Notes: a model not told the origin generated them from the letters alone. A stretch of 42,885 nucleotides of DNA from Bacillota bacterium (GCA_023392595.1 JAEVYU010000080.1:1-42885); one strand, 5' to 3'. Positions 17,204-25,042 are shown, counted from the first letter of the stretch. Made by a program: numbers and translations.

Positions 17204-18154
17204 ATGAATAAATCGAAGCGAAATGAATTTGCAGAGCGTTATCAAAAGGAAAACCTGAAGGAAATGCGCTACCTGGGGGTCCGAGAGATATTGGTTGAAC
17301 GCATTCGCGGCAGTGTCAACCGCTGGCAGGACTTTGACGCTCATTTTCACTCCGAAGACGCCGATCAGGCAAAATTGAAAAATATCCGTCTGGCCGCTGA
17401 ATCAGGGGTCTCTTTTCCCCCGATACAAGTATACCAGGTAAAGGATGATTATTATGTGATCGACGGGAATCACCGGGTTACCGTTGCCAAAGAAATCCAT
17501 CAGTTATATATTGATGCCGAGGTTTTTGAATTATTGCCGACCGGAGATACCTTAGAACATGTGTTGTGGAGGAAAAAAGCGGGCTTTACCCTTAAGACGG
17601 GGCTGGAACTGAATTTCACCGATATCGAGTCCTACCGTTTGGCTAGCCATTATCTTCATCTCCACCAGCAGGCCCTTTGCGAAAAGAATAAGGCCCAAAT
17701 TTCTTTAAAGGAAGCCGCCGGTGATTGGCGGATGGAGGTTTATGATCCGGCCATCGCTTCCCTCAAACAGCTGAATATCGAAAGTTGTTTTCCCGCACAT
17801 AGCCTGGATGATCTATTTCTTTACATTCTGCACCATCAGTACACCAAATCGGCGCTGCAAGGAAGAGAAATCAGTTTCAGGGAAGCCCTTTCGGCTTTCG
17901 TTGATTTGCAGCCCGGGCAAATGACTCCCTTTATGAATCAACTTTTCCAGGGGTTTGTGTTGAAGAAGAAATGCACCCGTATATGCGGGCAGTGCGCGCA
18001 AAAGTGCCCGGAAGGTTTAATTTGTTTGGATAACGGTCAATTGAAGATTGATGAAAAGTGTTCAGGATGCGGCCGGTGTACCGAAGGTTGTCCGGAAGGG
18101 AATTTAGTGGCATACCAGAAAATAGCATCCAATCCTCGTTTGCCAGTGGAGTAA
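17204..18154 (+). CDS. ParB-like domain fused to a 2[4Fe-4S] ferredoxin domain
   Basis: The protein has 316 residues. The first part (about 17-112) is a ParB/sulfiredoxin-like domain whose key motif is DGNHRVTVAKE (88-98), preceded by the FPPIQVYQVKDDYYVI strand pair. The middle (about 113-250) is helical and not recognised. The C-terminus is a bacterial ferredoxin with two [4Fe-4S] motifs: Cys257, 261, 264, 268 and Cys286, 289, 292, 296, each ending CPEG. ParB-type domains bind or hydrolyse nucleotides and often act on DNA, while ferredoxin domains carry electrons. I know no named family with this pairing. GGGAGG lies 10 bases ahead of the ATG at 17204; the frame extends upstream but without a binding site. 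The TPR-transglutaminase gene follows after 38 bases. Confidence 0.8.
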   Translation: MNKSKRNEFAERYQKENLKEMRYLGVREILVERIRGSVNRWQDFDAHFHSEDADQAKLKNIRLAAESGVSFPPIQVYQVKDDYYVIDGNHRVTVAKEIHQLYIDAEVFELLPTGDTLEHVLWRKKAGFTLKTGLELNFTDIESYRLASHYLHLHQQALCEKNKAQISLKEAAGDWRMEVYDPAIASLKQLNIESCFPAHSLDDLFLYILHHQYTKSALQGREISFREALSAFVDLQPGQMTPFMNQLFQGFVLKKKCTRICGQCAQKCPEGLICLDNGQLKIDEKCSGCGRCTEGCPEGNLVAYQKIASNPRLPVE

Positions 18155-18192
18155 AACAAGATCACCTGGAAGGGAAAAGAGGGATCTTTCAT

Positions 18193-19908
18193 TTGAATGA
18201 AATGGCCGGGCGAGTCGCTTTGTTAACGGGATTATGCTTTGTTTTACTGCAATTAATTTCCGGGCAGCTTTTTCAGGATGGTTGTCAAAAAGTGTGGGCC
18301 GCTGAAGCCCCTCTTGAAATAGAGGATATTCAGGCCTCTCCGTTTCCGGATGCGTTTTTAAGGCCGGGTTTGAAGCCCAGAGATAATCGCTTTTACCGGG
18401 ATTATAATCTGGCGGTGGATGAGTATAATACGGGTCAATATTCAAAAGCATTACCGATTTTGAAAGGGCTGATTAGCGGCTATAAAGACAACCGGTCAAC
18501 CTTGTACCTTTGGGCTGTTTGTGTGGCGGAGGACTTTTCAAAAAAGGGAGACTATAAAGGGGCGATTGCTTACTATAAAGCAGCTCTCAGTATTGAAAAA
18601 GAGATTTCCATTCAGCATAATACCGTTTATTGCTATCTGCAACTGGCAGAGCAGCTCCAAAAGAGCGAACGTCTAACGATGCTCCTTTACGGGTACCGAT
18701 TTGCCGGCAAATGCCGTTTGCGGGACGACTCTTTGGAGTCGTTGGCTATTAACATAAGCAATGAACTGTTTAGCCCCCCGGCGGTGGAATATTTTCAAGA
18801 GGCGATCCAGTGTATTGAGGCGGCTTTGGCCCAAAAAGACAATCCTTATTTACACCAAACCTTGGGATTTATTTATCTTTATCAAAATAAAGCGGGTTTA
18901 GCCAAAGGGGAATTTAAAAAGGTAGTGGATTTCTATCCCGATTCTCCTTATTATGCCACCTGCCTGGAGCGCTATAACAATATTGGCAACGCAAACTACC
19001 GTTATCAGGCTATTTATCCCATCCAGGTTTTTGCCGGCGTCAGGGGGGCATCGTCGGTCACGGCGAAGATAATGTTGCAAATCCCCCAGTCCTATCAATA
19101 TCAGACCGTGAAGAATCTCCAGGTGAGTCTCAATAACCGGGCCATCCGTTACCAAACCGTCATCGATCCATTCGGAACCCAATTTTTACGCTGTGAAATT
19201 TCGAACAGTCTTTTACCGGGCCTGAATCATTTGGTTATTGCTGCCGAGGTTGGGGTGACCGATAAACGGATTTCCAAAGACAGTATCGCTTCCATGAAAA
19301 TTACCGATTACCGGAAAACTGAAGCGAAATATCAGCTATGGACCCAATCGACCGAGGCTGTCGATTTAAAAAATCCCCAGATTCAAAAAATGGCCTGGGA
19401 AATCCGTCAAAACGTCCGGAGTGGCCGTTTGGCCGACCGGGTGCAGGGGGTTTATCAATATGTGATGAATGCCATGGCCTATCGGGAGCCGGCAGAAATG
19501 GGCCAAAAAGCCGGGGTTAAAAGAGCCTTGCAACATATGCAATCAGCAGACTGTGAGGACTATGCCGTTATCACAGTGGCTTTGCTCCGGGCGTTAAACA
19601 TTCCCGCCGGCTATTTTTCGGGAGACTATTACGGCAGCCCAATCGGGCATGCCTGGGCGGTTTTTTTTACCCCCGATTATCAGCCGGTTCCTCTGGATAC
19701 AACCTGGGGGGATACCAGCAAAATACCGGATTTGTTTTTTTTGGCTCATAGCAACTCCTTGATAACTACCAGTTTTTCCTGCGATTCGACACTATTGCCC
19801 GCTAACATGAACATTCATTTTGAATACAGTTCCACCTCCGGAGTTCAAATTCAAATGGGTCAGGAGCAACTTAAATTGACAAAACTATCGGATGGCATGA
19901 CGCCGTGA
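18193..19908 (+). CDS. Exported TPR protein with C-terminal transglutaminase-like domain
   Basis: The protein has about 571 residues. A signal peptide (hydrophobic core VALLTGLCFVLLQLISG, cleavage near VWAAEA) is followed by TPR-like helical repeats (about residues 60-270) and a beta-rich linker. A transglutaminase/cysteine-protease core has the triad Cys454 (SADCEDYA), His486 (GHAWAVFF) and Asp502 (LDTTWGD). Such domains act as peptidases or crosslinkers of cell-envelope material. GAGGGA at 18179-18184 fits a TTG start at 18193 (8-base spacer). The ATG at 18202 would have a 17-base spacer, so the start is uncertain by three codons. It is probably cotranscribed with the ParB-ferredoxin gene. 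The protein should work outside the cytoplasm. Confidence 0.82.
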   Translation: MNEMAGRVALLTGLCFVLLQLISGQLFQDGCQKVWAAEAPLEIEDIQASPFPDAFLRPGLKPRDNRFYRDYNLAVDEYNTGQYSKALPILKGLISGYKDNRSTLYLWAVCVAEDFSKKGDYKGAIAYYKAALSIEKEISIQHNTVYCYLQLAEQLQKSERLTMLLYGYRFAGKCRLRDDSLESLAINISNELFSPPAVEYFQEAIQCIEAALAQKDNPYLHQTLGFIYLYQNKAGLAKGEFKKVVDFYPDSPYYATCLERYNNIGNANYRYQAIYPIQVFAGVRGASSVTAKIMLQIPQSYQYQTVKNLQVSLNNRAIRYQTVIDPFGTQFLRCEISNSLLPGLNHLVIAAEVGVTDKRISKDSIASMKITDYRKTEAKYQLWTQSTEAVDLKNPQIQKMAWEIRQNVRSGRLADRVQGVYQYVMNAMAYREPAEMGQKAGVKRALQHMQSADCEDYAVITVALLRALNIPAGYFSGDYYGSPIGHAWAVFFTPDYQPVPLDTTWGDTSKIPDLFFLAHSNSLITTSFSCDSTLLPANMNIHFEYSSTSGVQIQMGQEQLKLTKLSDGMTP

Positions 19909-19932
19909 ATTTTTGGGAAAGTTTTGCCTCTA

Positions 19933-19961
19933 TTGACAAATGGAGCTATGTTTTTTATAAT
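19933..19961 (+). promoter_or_regulatory. Consensus sigma-70/A promoter of the TetR gene
   Basis: TTGACA at 19933-19938 and TATAAT at 19956-19961 both match consensus and are 17 bases apart. Transcription should start near 19968, leaving about 90 bases of untranslated leader before the ATG at 20059. The promoter lies immediately after the stop of the transglutaminase-type gene. Confidence 0.85.
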
Positions 19962-19998
19962 GGAAACCACAAAAACCATTCCGGTATCCGCTGTGATA

Positions 19999-20021
19999 TT
20001 ATCCGGTTTTACAACGGATAA
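19999..20021. promoter_or_regulatory. Inverted repeat in the TetR gene leader, possible operator
   Basis: TTATCCG at 19999-20005 and CGGATAA at 20015-20021 form perfect 7-base arms with a 9-base spacer, about 30-50 bases downstream of the predicted start point. Its size and place fit autoregulation by the TetR-family protein encoded next. No binding data exist here. Confidence 0.45.
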
Positions 20022-20058
20022 CGCCATAAGAAGGAAATCGATTGAAGGAGACGGGTTT

Positions 20059-20664
20059 ATGGTTACCGATGCCAAAGAAGACAACCTGCGCAAGTTGATC
20101 CTTGAGAAAGCGGGTGTCCAATTTTTTCAATACGGTTTTGTCAATACCACAACGCAGCAAATCGCCGCAGAATTGGAAATTAGTAAGAAGACTTTGTATA
20201 AGTATTTTAATAGCAAAGAAGAACTGCTCTTTGCCGTGTTGGCTATGGATCACCAGGAAATGCTCAGCCGGATTGAGGCTCTCACCCGGGATGGGGAAAT
20301 GGATTTTTTGGAGAAACTACAGGAAATTTCCAGACTGATAGGAAAGTATAAAGCGAAATTTACACCGCAACTGATTCGGGACTTGAAAAAAATGGCTTTT
20401 GACCGGTTTGGTCATAAGGGTCCCCCTTATCAACGGCTGATTCCCTACATTGAGCAATTGTTGAATGAGGGAGTTCAAAAAGGAATGATCCGTAGTGATC
20501 TGGATTTACAATTAATTATGTTGGTAATATCCCGGGCTTTTGAAAATCTCATTTCCAGTGAGGCGCTTTCCGAATCGTCTTTTACCCTTCACGAAATACT
20601 TGAAGCGATCATTAAAATTATCAGCGAAGGGATACTGACGGAAAAAGCCCGTCAGAAAGTTTAA
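20059..20664 (+). CDS. TetR family transcriptional regulator
   Basis: This 201-residue protein has the normal TetR layout. An N-terminal helix-turn-helix (ILEKAGVQFFQYGF, TTQQIAAELEISKKTLYKYFNSKEEL) is followed by a helical ligand-binding and dimerisation domain. AAGGAG at 20045-20050 lies 8 bases before the ATG at 20059. The frame extends upstream to 19924, but that would place the start inside the promoter. It precedes a TolC-family gene on the same strand, a common pairing in which the regulator controls efflux. The expected partner pump and membrane-fusion genes are not in this window. Confidence 0.92.
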   Translation: MVTDAKEDNLRKLILEKAGVQFFQYGFVNTTTQQIAAELEISKKTLYKYFNSKEELLFAVLAMDHQEMLSRIEALTRDGEMDFLEKLQEISRLIGKYKAKFTPQLIRDLKKMAFDRFGHKGPPYQRLIPYIEQLLNEGVQKGMIRSDLDLQLIMLVISRAFENLISSEALSESSFTLHEILEAIIKIISEGILTEKARQKV

Positions 20665-21091
20665 TAAATTTTCTTATTTCCAACGATGGAAGGGAGGTGA
20701 AGATTTTTAAAAAGATGCCTTTTCCATGAATACACTTCTTTGTAAAAAAGTTTTAACATAAATTTGACGGGATGCTTTCAATAAATCCTGCAAAGTCACG
20801 TTATAGTAATGAAGGAAAAATTTTGGATTCAGGAAAAACTTGGGTCTTGGCATGAAGGAAGATCCAGCGACTTCCGGCAGCAGGGAATGAAAAACGGGCA
20901 GGAAAACCCCATCCTTGATCGAAATTCCATTGCATGGAGCATGGACATGGATCGGGAAGTATAGTAGGGGGAATTGTTGGAAAGAATTTGGAAAGAAATG
21001 CGGTTATATGACGGACAGGTTCCTACCCGGATTCAAGGTGTTGTTTGACGGTGGAAAAGTCTTAAAGGATTGCAAAAGAGGAGGTTTTTTG
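20665..21091. other. Leader/intergenic region before the TolC-family gene
   Basis: No gene is visible in these 427 bases. A TTGACG occurs at 20763-20768 and TTATAGTAAT near 20801, but their spacing does not make a normal promoter. The strong AAGAGGAGG just before 21092 is the ribosome binding site of the TolC-family gene. In-frame codons continue upstream from 21092, but without any start signal. Confidence 0.5.
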
Positions 21092-22402
21092 ATGAAGAAT
21101 CGTTTTTTAATTGTTATTTTAGCCTTCGCGGTGATGGTAACGCCTATTATCGCATTTGCTGCGGACGACAAGGCCGGCCAGACGGCGGGAGAAGTTTTGA
21201 CGCTGGATCAGTGTTTACAATTGGCCTATCAAAACAGTAAACAACTCCAATCCCAGGAAAAGAGCGTTGCAATAGCTAAGGAAACAGTCCGTTCGGCAGA
21301 GGCCGGTTTATTTCCAACGGTTGGCTATACACTTGGAGCCATGAAATATGAAAATCCGCCCTCGTCACTGACGACCTCTACGGAGGCTTCCAAAGGTGAA
21401 ATCTCGGTGACTCAAAATTTATACACCGGAGGGCAAGTGACGGGTGGTATTAAACTGGCTAAACTCGGTTTGAACAAAGCTCTTGAAGACCAAAGAAAAG
21501 CCAAGCAACAACTGACCTATGATGTTAAGTCCGTTTATTATCAAGCCTGGCTGGCAAAAAAAGCGGTCGATGTCCAGCAGGCATCCTATGATAATTTGAA
21601 TCGTCATTATCAGCAGGTAAAAGTCTTTTTTCAAGCGGGAACCAAATCCCGGTATGACTTACTTCAAGCGGAAGTCAATTATCAAAGCATCAAGCCGCAA
21701 TTGATTCAGGCGCAAAATAGTTTTGTGCTGGTAAAATTAAAATTGGCAACCACTATCGGGCTCGATAAAGACCGTCAATTTGAAGTCGGTGATGAGCTAT
21801 CCAGTACCCAACTGCCGCAAAGCATGGAAATTTCTTTGCAGAATACGGTCGATCAAGCCTATAAAGACCGGCCGGAGCTGCGTCAATTGCAAATTGCCAA
21901 TGAAGTCAACCGGGCGCAAACTCAAATGGATCAGTCCGGCTATAAGCCGAATATGTATTTAACCGGGGCTTATACCGGGAGCAGCACGGATTATAATCCC
22001 GGGAATTGGGATAAGTCTTGGAGCCTTACTTTAGGAATCAAGGGAAATTTTTTTGACGGCTTTAAAACTACGGCAACCGTGGCCAAAGATAAAGAAACGG
22101 AAGCCAAAGCATTAATCGATGAATCCTATCAAAAGGATAACATCCGTTTGGAAGTCCAGCAATCGATTCAAAGTCTCAACGCCGACCTGGAGACTATCGC
22201 TTCAAGCCAGGCCAATGTGACGCTGAATAAGGAAAATTTACGGTTAACTCAAACCCGGTTTGGCGCCGGAATGTCAACGACCATGGATATTATGGACGCC
22301 GAACTGTCTCTTGATAAGGCTTCCAACAGTTATTACAGTAGCATATCGGATTATCTGACCGCTCTAGCCAAACTTGATTTGGCGGTGGGGAAGGATTATT
22401 AA
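21092..22402 (+). CDS. TolC family outer membrane efflux protein
   Basis: This 436-residue protein has a signal peptide (KNRFLIVILAFAVMVTPIIAFA, cut before ADD). Two repeated outer-membrane-efflux halves of long amphipathic helices follow, beginning LTLDQCLQLAYQNSKQLQSQ and, in the second half, NTVDQAYKDRPELRQLQIA. Length and periodicity match TolC-like proteins that form trans-envelope channels for efflux pumps and type I secretion. Its presence argues for an outer membrane. GAGGAGG lies 8-9 bases before the ATG. It follows the TetR-type gene and ends 36 bases before the infC promoter. The pump partners must be encoded elsewhere. Confidence 0.92.
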   Translation: MKNRFLIVILAFAVMVTPIIAFAADDKAGQTAGEVLTLDQCLQLAYQNSKQLQSQEKSVAIAKETVRSAEAGLFPTVGYTLGAMKYENPPSSLTTSTEASKGEISVTQNLYTGGQVTGGIKLAKLGLNKALEDQRKAKQQLTYDVKSVYYQAWLAKKAVDVQQASYDNLNRHYQQVKVFFQAGTKSRYDLLQAEVNYQSIKPQLIQAQNSFVLVKLKLATTIGLDKDRQFEVGDELSSTQLPQSMEISLQNTVDQAYKDRPELRQLQIANEVNRAQTQMDQSGYKPNMYLTGAYTGSSTDYNPGNWDKSWSLTLGIKGNFFDGFKTTATVAKDKETEAKALIDESYQKDNIRLEVQQSIQSLNADLETIASSQANVTLNKENLRLTQTRFGAGMSTTMDIMDAELSLDKASNSYYSSISDYLTALAKLDLAVGKDY

Positions 22403-22438
22403 GATTATTTGACTGAATCGTTTTATGTCAAATTCTTA

Positions 22439-22467
22439 TTGACTAACCTTCAAGTCGGTGATATACT
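22439..22467 (+). promoter_or_regulatory. Promoter of the infC-rpmI-rplT operon
   Basis: TTGACT at 22439-22444 and TATACT at 22462-22467 are 17 bases apart, giving a start near 22474 and a leader of about 215 bases before infC. Confidence 0.75.
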
Positions 22468-22473
22468 TGCAAT

Positions 22474-22690
22474 AGTTTAAACAAGTAGAAGCCATCCGCT
22501 TCTCACCTAAGGACTGAAGTCGCTTGGGTTTATAACACCAAACTTTAATTGGTATTTAGCGGGTGGATTCACCCGCTTTATTTTTGTGATTTTTTGGGAA
22601 AAGGCTGTTTCTTGATGAGGAGCAGTCTTACGGTAAGTTCTTACTTGGCTTAAACTAAATTGCCAAGTTATCTTTGGGAGGTGGCTGTTA
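22474..22690 (+). promoter_or_regulatory. Ribosomal protein L20-type leader (infC operon attenuator)
   Basis: The leader holds a hairpin GAAGC/GCTTC (22488-22502), a second possible stem around 22506-22530, and a terminator hairpin. The order (upstream hairpins, CACC-rich single strand, terminator, then infC) matches the known Firmicute L20 leader, in which free L20 promotes premature termination. Assignment to that family is from gene context and layout, not from a covariance search. Confidence 0.65.
22558..22585 (+). terminator. Attenuator terminator in the infC leader
   Basis: AGCGGGTG (22558-22565) pairs with CACCCGCT (22570-22577) around a 4-base loop, followed by TTATTTTT. It lies 113 bases before the infC start, so it must be read through for operon expression. 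Confidence 0.85.
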
Positions 22691-23203
22691 ATTAGTAACG
22701 AGTTGCGAATCAATGAGGAGATCCGGGCCAAGGAGATCCGGGTCGTTAGCTCCGATGGGGAACAATTGGGAATTATGTCGGTTAGGGATGCTTTAAAGAT
22801 ATCCCTTGAGAAAGATCTTGACTTGGTTGAAGTTGCTCCAACTGCGAAACCGCCTGTTTGCCGCATTATGGATTATGGAAAATATTGTTACGAGCAGAGC
22901 AAACGTGAACGGGAAGCCCGAAAAAAACAGAAAATCATTGAAGTCAAGGAAATCAGAATGACGCCGAAGATAGAAGAACATGATTTTCAAGTTAAGGTGA
23001 AGGCTGCCCAAAAGTTTCTCAAGGATGGCGATAAAGTCAAAGCAATTATCCGTTTCCGTGGCCGGGAGATAGTTCATGCTGAATTAGGGAAAACTCTTCT
23101 CAAGCAACTTTTTGAGGGTGTTCAGGAAAACGCCATTATGGAACGGGAACCTAAAATCGAAGGTAAAAATATGATTATGATTTTAGCCTGCAAATCAGAA
23201 TAG
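22691..23203 (+). CDS. infC: Translation initiation factor IF-3
   Basis: This 170-residue IF-3 is complete: an N-terminal domain with ELRINEEIRAKEIRV, the linker rich in Lys and Arg, and the C-terminal domain containing RGREIVHAELGKTLL. IF-3 keeps 30S subunits free and checks start codons. The start is a rare ATT at 22691: GGGAGGTGG at 22676-22684 lies 6 bases before it. The nearest conventional candidate (TTG at 22703) would be 18 bases away and would cut conserved residues. infC is known for rare start codons that allow autoregulation by IF-3 itself. It heads the operon with rpmI 13 bases downstream and is preceded by an L20-type attenuator. Confidence 0.97.
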   Translation: MSNELRINEEIRAKEIRVVSSDGEQLGIMSVRDALKISLEKDLDLVEVAPTAKPPVCRIMDYGKYCYEQSKREREARKKQKIIEVKEIRMTPKIEEHDFQVKVKAAQKFLKDGDKVKAIIRFRGREIVHAELGKTLLKQLFEGVQENAIMEREPKIEGKNMIMILACKSE

Positions 23204-23216
23204 GGAGGAAATTTCT

Positions 23217-23411
23217 ATGCCAAAAATGAAAACCCATCGTGGGGCTGCTAAGCGTCTCACAGTGACTGGTAGTGGCAAAGTTAAAAAGAATAATGCTTTC
23301 AAAAGCCATCTTTTGGAATCAAAAAGTTCAAAGCGTAAACGCGGTTTACGAAAAGCCGGGATTGTCGATCATGGCGACATGAGAAGAGTTAAGAGAATGT
23401 TGGGTCTTTAA
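23217..23411 (+). CDS. rpmI: 50S ribosomal protein L35
   Basis: This 64-residue basic protein has the L35 signature at its start (PKMKTHRGAAKR) and KSHLLESKSSKRKR in the middle. It is a component of the large ribosomal subunit. GGGAGG lies 8-9 bases before the ATG. It sits between infC and rplT as in most bacteria. Nothing is unusual in length or sequence. Confidence 0.98.
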   Translation: MPKMKTHRGAAKRLTVTGSGKVKKNNAFKSHLLESKSSKRKRGLRKAGIVDHGDMRRVKRMLGL

Positions 23412-23464
23412 TCGGCCTTTACGACAATTTTTTCATTCTCAAATATTGGATAGGGGGATTTATC

Positions 23465-23815
23465 ATGCCAAGAGCAAAAGGCGGTTTTACGAGTCGCCAT
23501 CGTCATAAAAAGATTTTAAAGCTTGCCAAAGGCTACCGTGGTTCAAAGAGTAGGATTTTTAGACCTGCCAATTCGCAGGTTCTTAAATCTTTGGCCTATG
23601 CTTTACGGGATCGCAGAGCTAAAAAACGTGATTTCAGAAAACTTTGGATTACCAGGATTAACGCTGCAGCCCGATTGAATGGTATGTCATACAGCACGTT
23701 TATTAGCGGTCTTAAGAAAGCTGGAGTTCAGGTTGACCGAAAGATATTAGCAGATTTGGCTGTACATGACGGTGAAGCTTTTAAGGATTTAGTGAGTGTT
23801 GCTAAATCTAAATAA
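23465..23815 (+). CDS. rplT: 50S ribosomal protein L20
   Basis: At 116 residues it has the usual L20 length. It starts PRAKGGFTSRHRHKKILK and contains the conserved LAKGYRGSKSRIFR. L20 binds 23S rRNA early in assembly and, in Firmicutes, also represses this operon through the leader upstream of infC. The last gene of the operon, it is followed by a terminator 24 bases after the stop. Confidence 0.98.
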   Translation: MPRAKGGFTSRHRHKKILKLAKGYRGSKSRIFRPANSQVLKSLAYALRDRRAKKRDFRKLWITRINAAARLNGMSYSTFISGLKKAGVQVDRKILADLAVHDGEAFKDLVSVAKSK

Positions 23816-23837
23816 TTGGCCAAAAGTGTATAAAAAA

Positions 23838-23873
23838 GAGGCTGTCTCAGAAGGAAAATTGAGACAGCCTTTT
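23838..23873. terminator. Bidirectional terminator between rplT and the OmpA-family gene
   Basis: GGCTGTCTCA (23840-23849) and TGAGACAGCC (23860-23869) form a perfect 10-bp stem. TTTT follows on the plus strand, and six T in a row (the complement of 23832-23837) follow on the minus strand. It therefore serves both the infC operon and the convergent minus-strand gene. Confidence 0.9.
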
Positions 23874-23879
23874 CTATGT

Positions 23880-24671
23880 TTATTTCTTCACACTCTGCTC
23901 TCTGGTCGGGAGAGCCTCCCATAACCGGATATCCACTCGGCGGTTGAAACGCCAGGCTGATTCGTTATGGCCTTTTTTGAGCGGGAACTCTTCGCCATAA
24001 GCGAAGATCAGAATGCGAGCGGGGTCAATGCCCTGTGCTATCAAATAATTTTTGATAACTTCAGCTCGTCGAGTTGATAAGGCTAAGTTATATTTCTTAG
24101 TTCCGCGTTCATCGGTAAATCCACTAAGGGAAATATATAGTTTCGTATCGGCATTAAGTATTTTTACGGCATTGTCAAGAGCGATACGTTGGTCTTGACG
24201 TACAGTTGATTTGTCAAATCCAAAGTAGATGGAGCTTAACGATTTGTTAAGTTCAGCTATTTGGAATAGGGTGGTTTCTTCGGCGGGAGCTACTTCTTCT
24301 TCGGATGGAGCAGCCTCATCAGCCGGTGCGGCTTCTTCCTCGGCGGGAGCTACTTCTTCTTCGGATGGAGCAACCTCATCAGCCGGGGCAACTTCTTCCT
24401 CGGTATTAGTTTTATTATCGGTTGAAGTTGTAATTGCAGAAGAATTCTCTGTTGTGTTTTGGGAATTTTGAGTATCAGCTGGAGCAACATTAGAATTATC
24501 CTGATCAGCCAAGGATGTTTTAAAAACCGTAATTTTATCTAAAATGTTACTCGGAGATTTATCATTTTGAATTCCGGCAGCTGTACATATTTGAGGCATG
24601 GAATAGCTAAGAACGATACTACTTAAAACAAAGAGGAATGCAAAAAACTCCGTAAATCCTTTCTTTGGCAC
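23880..24671 (-). CDS. OmpA/Pal-type peptidoglycan-binding protein with acidic repeat region
   Basis: The protein has 263 residues. A signal peptide (residues about 7-32) leads into a Ser/Thr/Asn-rich linker and a low-complexity Glu/Ala/Pro segment (91-132) made of repeated EEEVAPA and ADEVAPSE units. The OmpA-like domain (about 147-253) has IYFGFDKSTV, SGFTDERGTKKYNLALSTRRA and AYGEE.P, close to Pal. It should anchor to peptidoglycan. Cys29 lies in the signal peptide but PQIC is not a good lipobox, so lipid anchoring is unlikely. The start is GTG, 5-6 bases after GGAGGTGA. Convergent with rplT, it shares a terminator. Confidence 0.9.
   Translation of the reverse strand: MPKKGFTEFFAFLFVLSSIVLSYSMPQICTAAGIQNDKSPSNILDKITVFKTSLADQDNSNVAPADTQNSQNTTENSSAITTSTDNKTNTEEEVAPADEVAPSEEEVAPAEEEAAPADEAAPSEEEVAPAEETTLFQIAELNKSLSSIYFGFDKSTVRQDQRIALDNAVKILNADTKLYISLSGFTDERGTKKYNLALSTRRAEVIKNYLIAQGIDPARILIFAYGEEFPLKKGHNESAWRFNRRVDIRLWEALPTREQSVKK
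24283..24402. repeat. Two tandem 60-bp units inside the OmpA-family gene
   Basis: The block starting GCGGGAGCTACTTCTTCTTC at 24283 is repeated at 24343 with only a few substitutions and no indels. Each unit encodes 20 residues of the acidic Glu/Ala/Pro linker, so copy-number change would alter linker length without shifting the frame. Confidence 0.85.
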
Positions 24672-25042
24672 CTAAATCACCTCCGTTGATAGAATTTGAC
24701 AACACGAATAATGTTGGTTAATCCCCCCTTTCATAGAAAGAGTTTGTCCAGAGTGATCAAATATCGATAATGTTTGTCGTGGAAGATATTCAAAATAGTT
24801 TTGACAATTTAATTTGTATTGATTCATTTTTATTACAAGAGCTTTGACTTTATACCACTTTTGTAATATGAAACAAAAGTGTTGTTATGAAAAGATAGAT
24901 GGGTATTGTCGATGGAATGAAACTTTAGCGGGTGGAGTTTTAATTACAAAAACATCAGGTCGATTTGAGAAATAATTGGCCGGATGATTTTTCGCCTGGT
25001 AAAGTCCTGTCCCATAGAAGTGATCATTTAGAACGTGTATAG
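24672..25042. other. Intergenic AT-rich region with a 9-bp inverted repeat
   Basis: No gene is seen. CACTTTTGT (24856-24864) and ACAAAAGTG (24873-24881) form a perfect inverted repeat with an 8-base spacer. It lacks a T-run and is more likely an operator than a terminator. A TTGACA at 24801-24806 has no matching -10. The promoter of the OmpA-family gene should lie here on the minus strand but is not obvious. Confidence 0.45.

Noticed and set aside
19924..20058. Longer N-terminus for the TetR regulator
   Set aside because: The extra codons lie over the consensus promoter. The ATG at 20059 has AAGGAG at an ideal distance.
24283..24402. CRISPR-like repeats
   Set aside because: The 60-bp units are head-to-tail coding repeats with no spacers. 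No other regularly spaced repeats occur in the window.
24229..24471. Ser/Ala/Gly-rich frame antisense to the OmpA-family gene
   Set aside because: It is the mirror of the 60-bp repeats on the other strand; low complexity explains the open frame.
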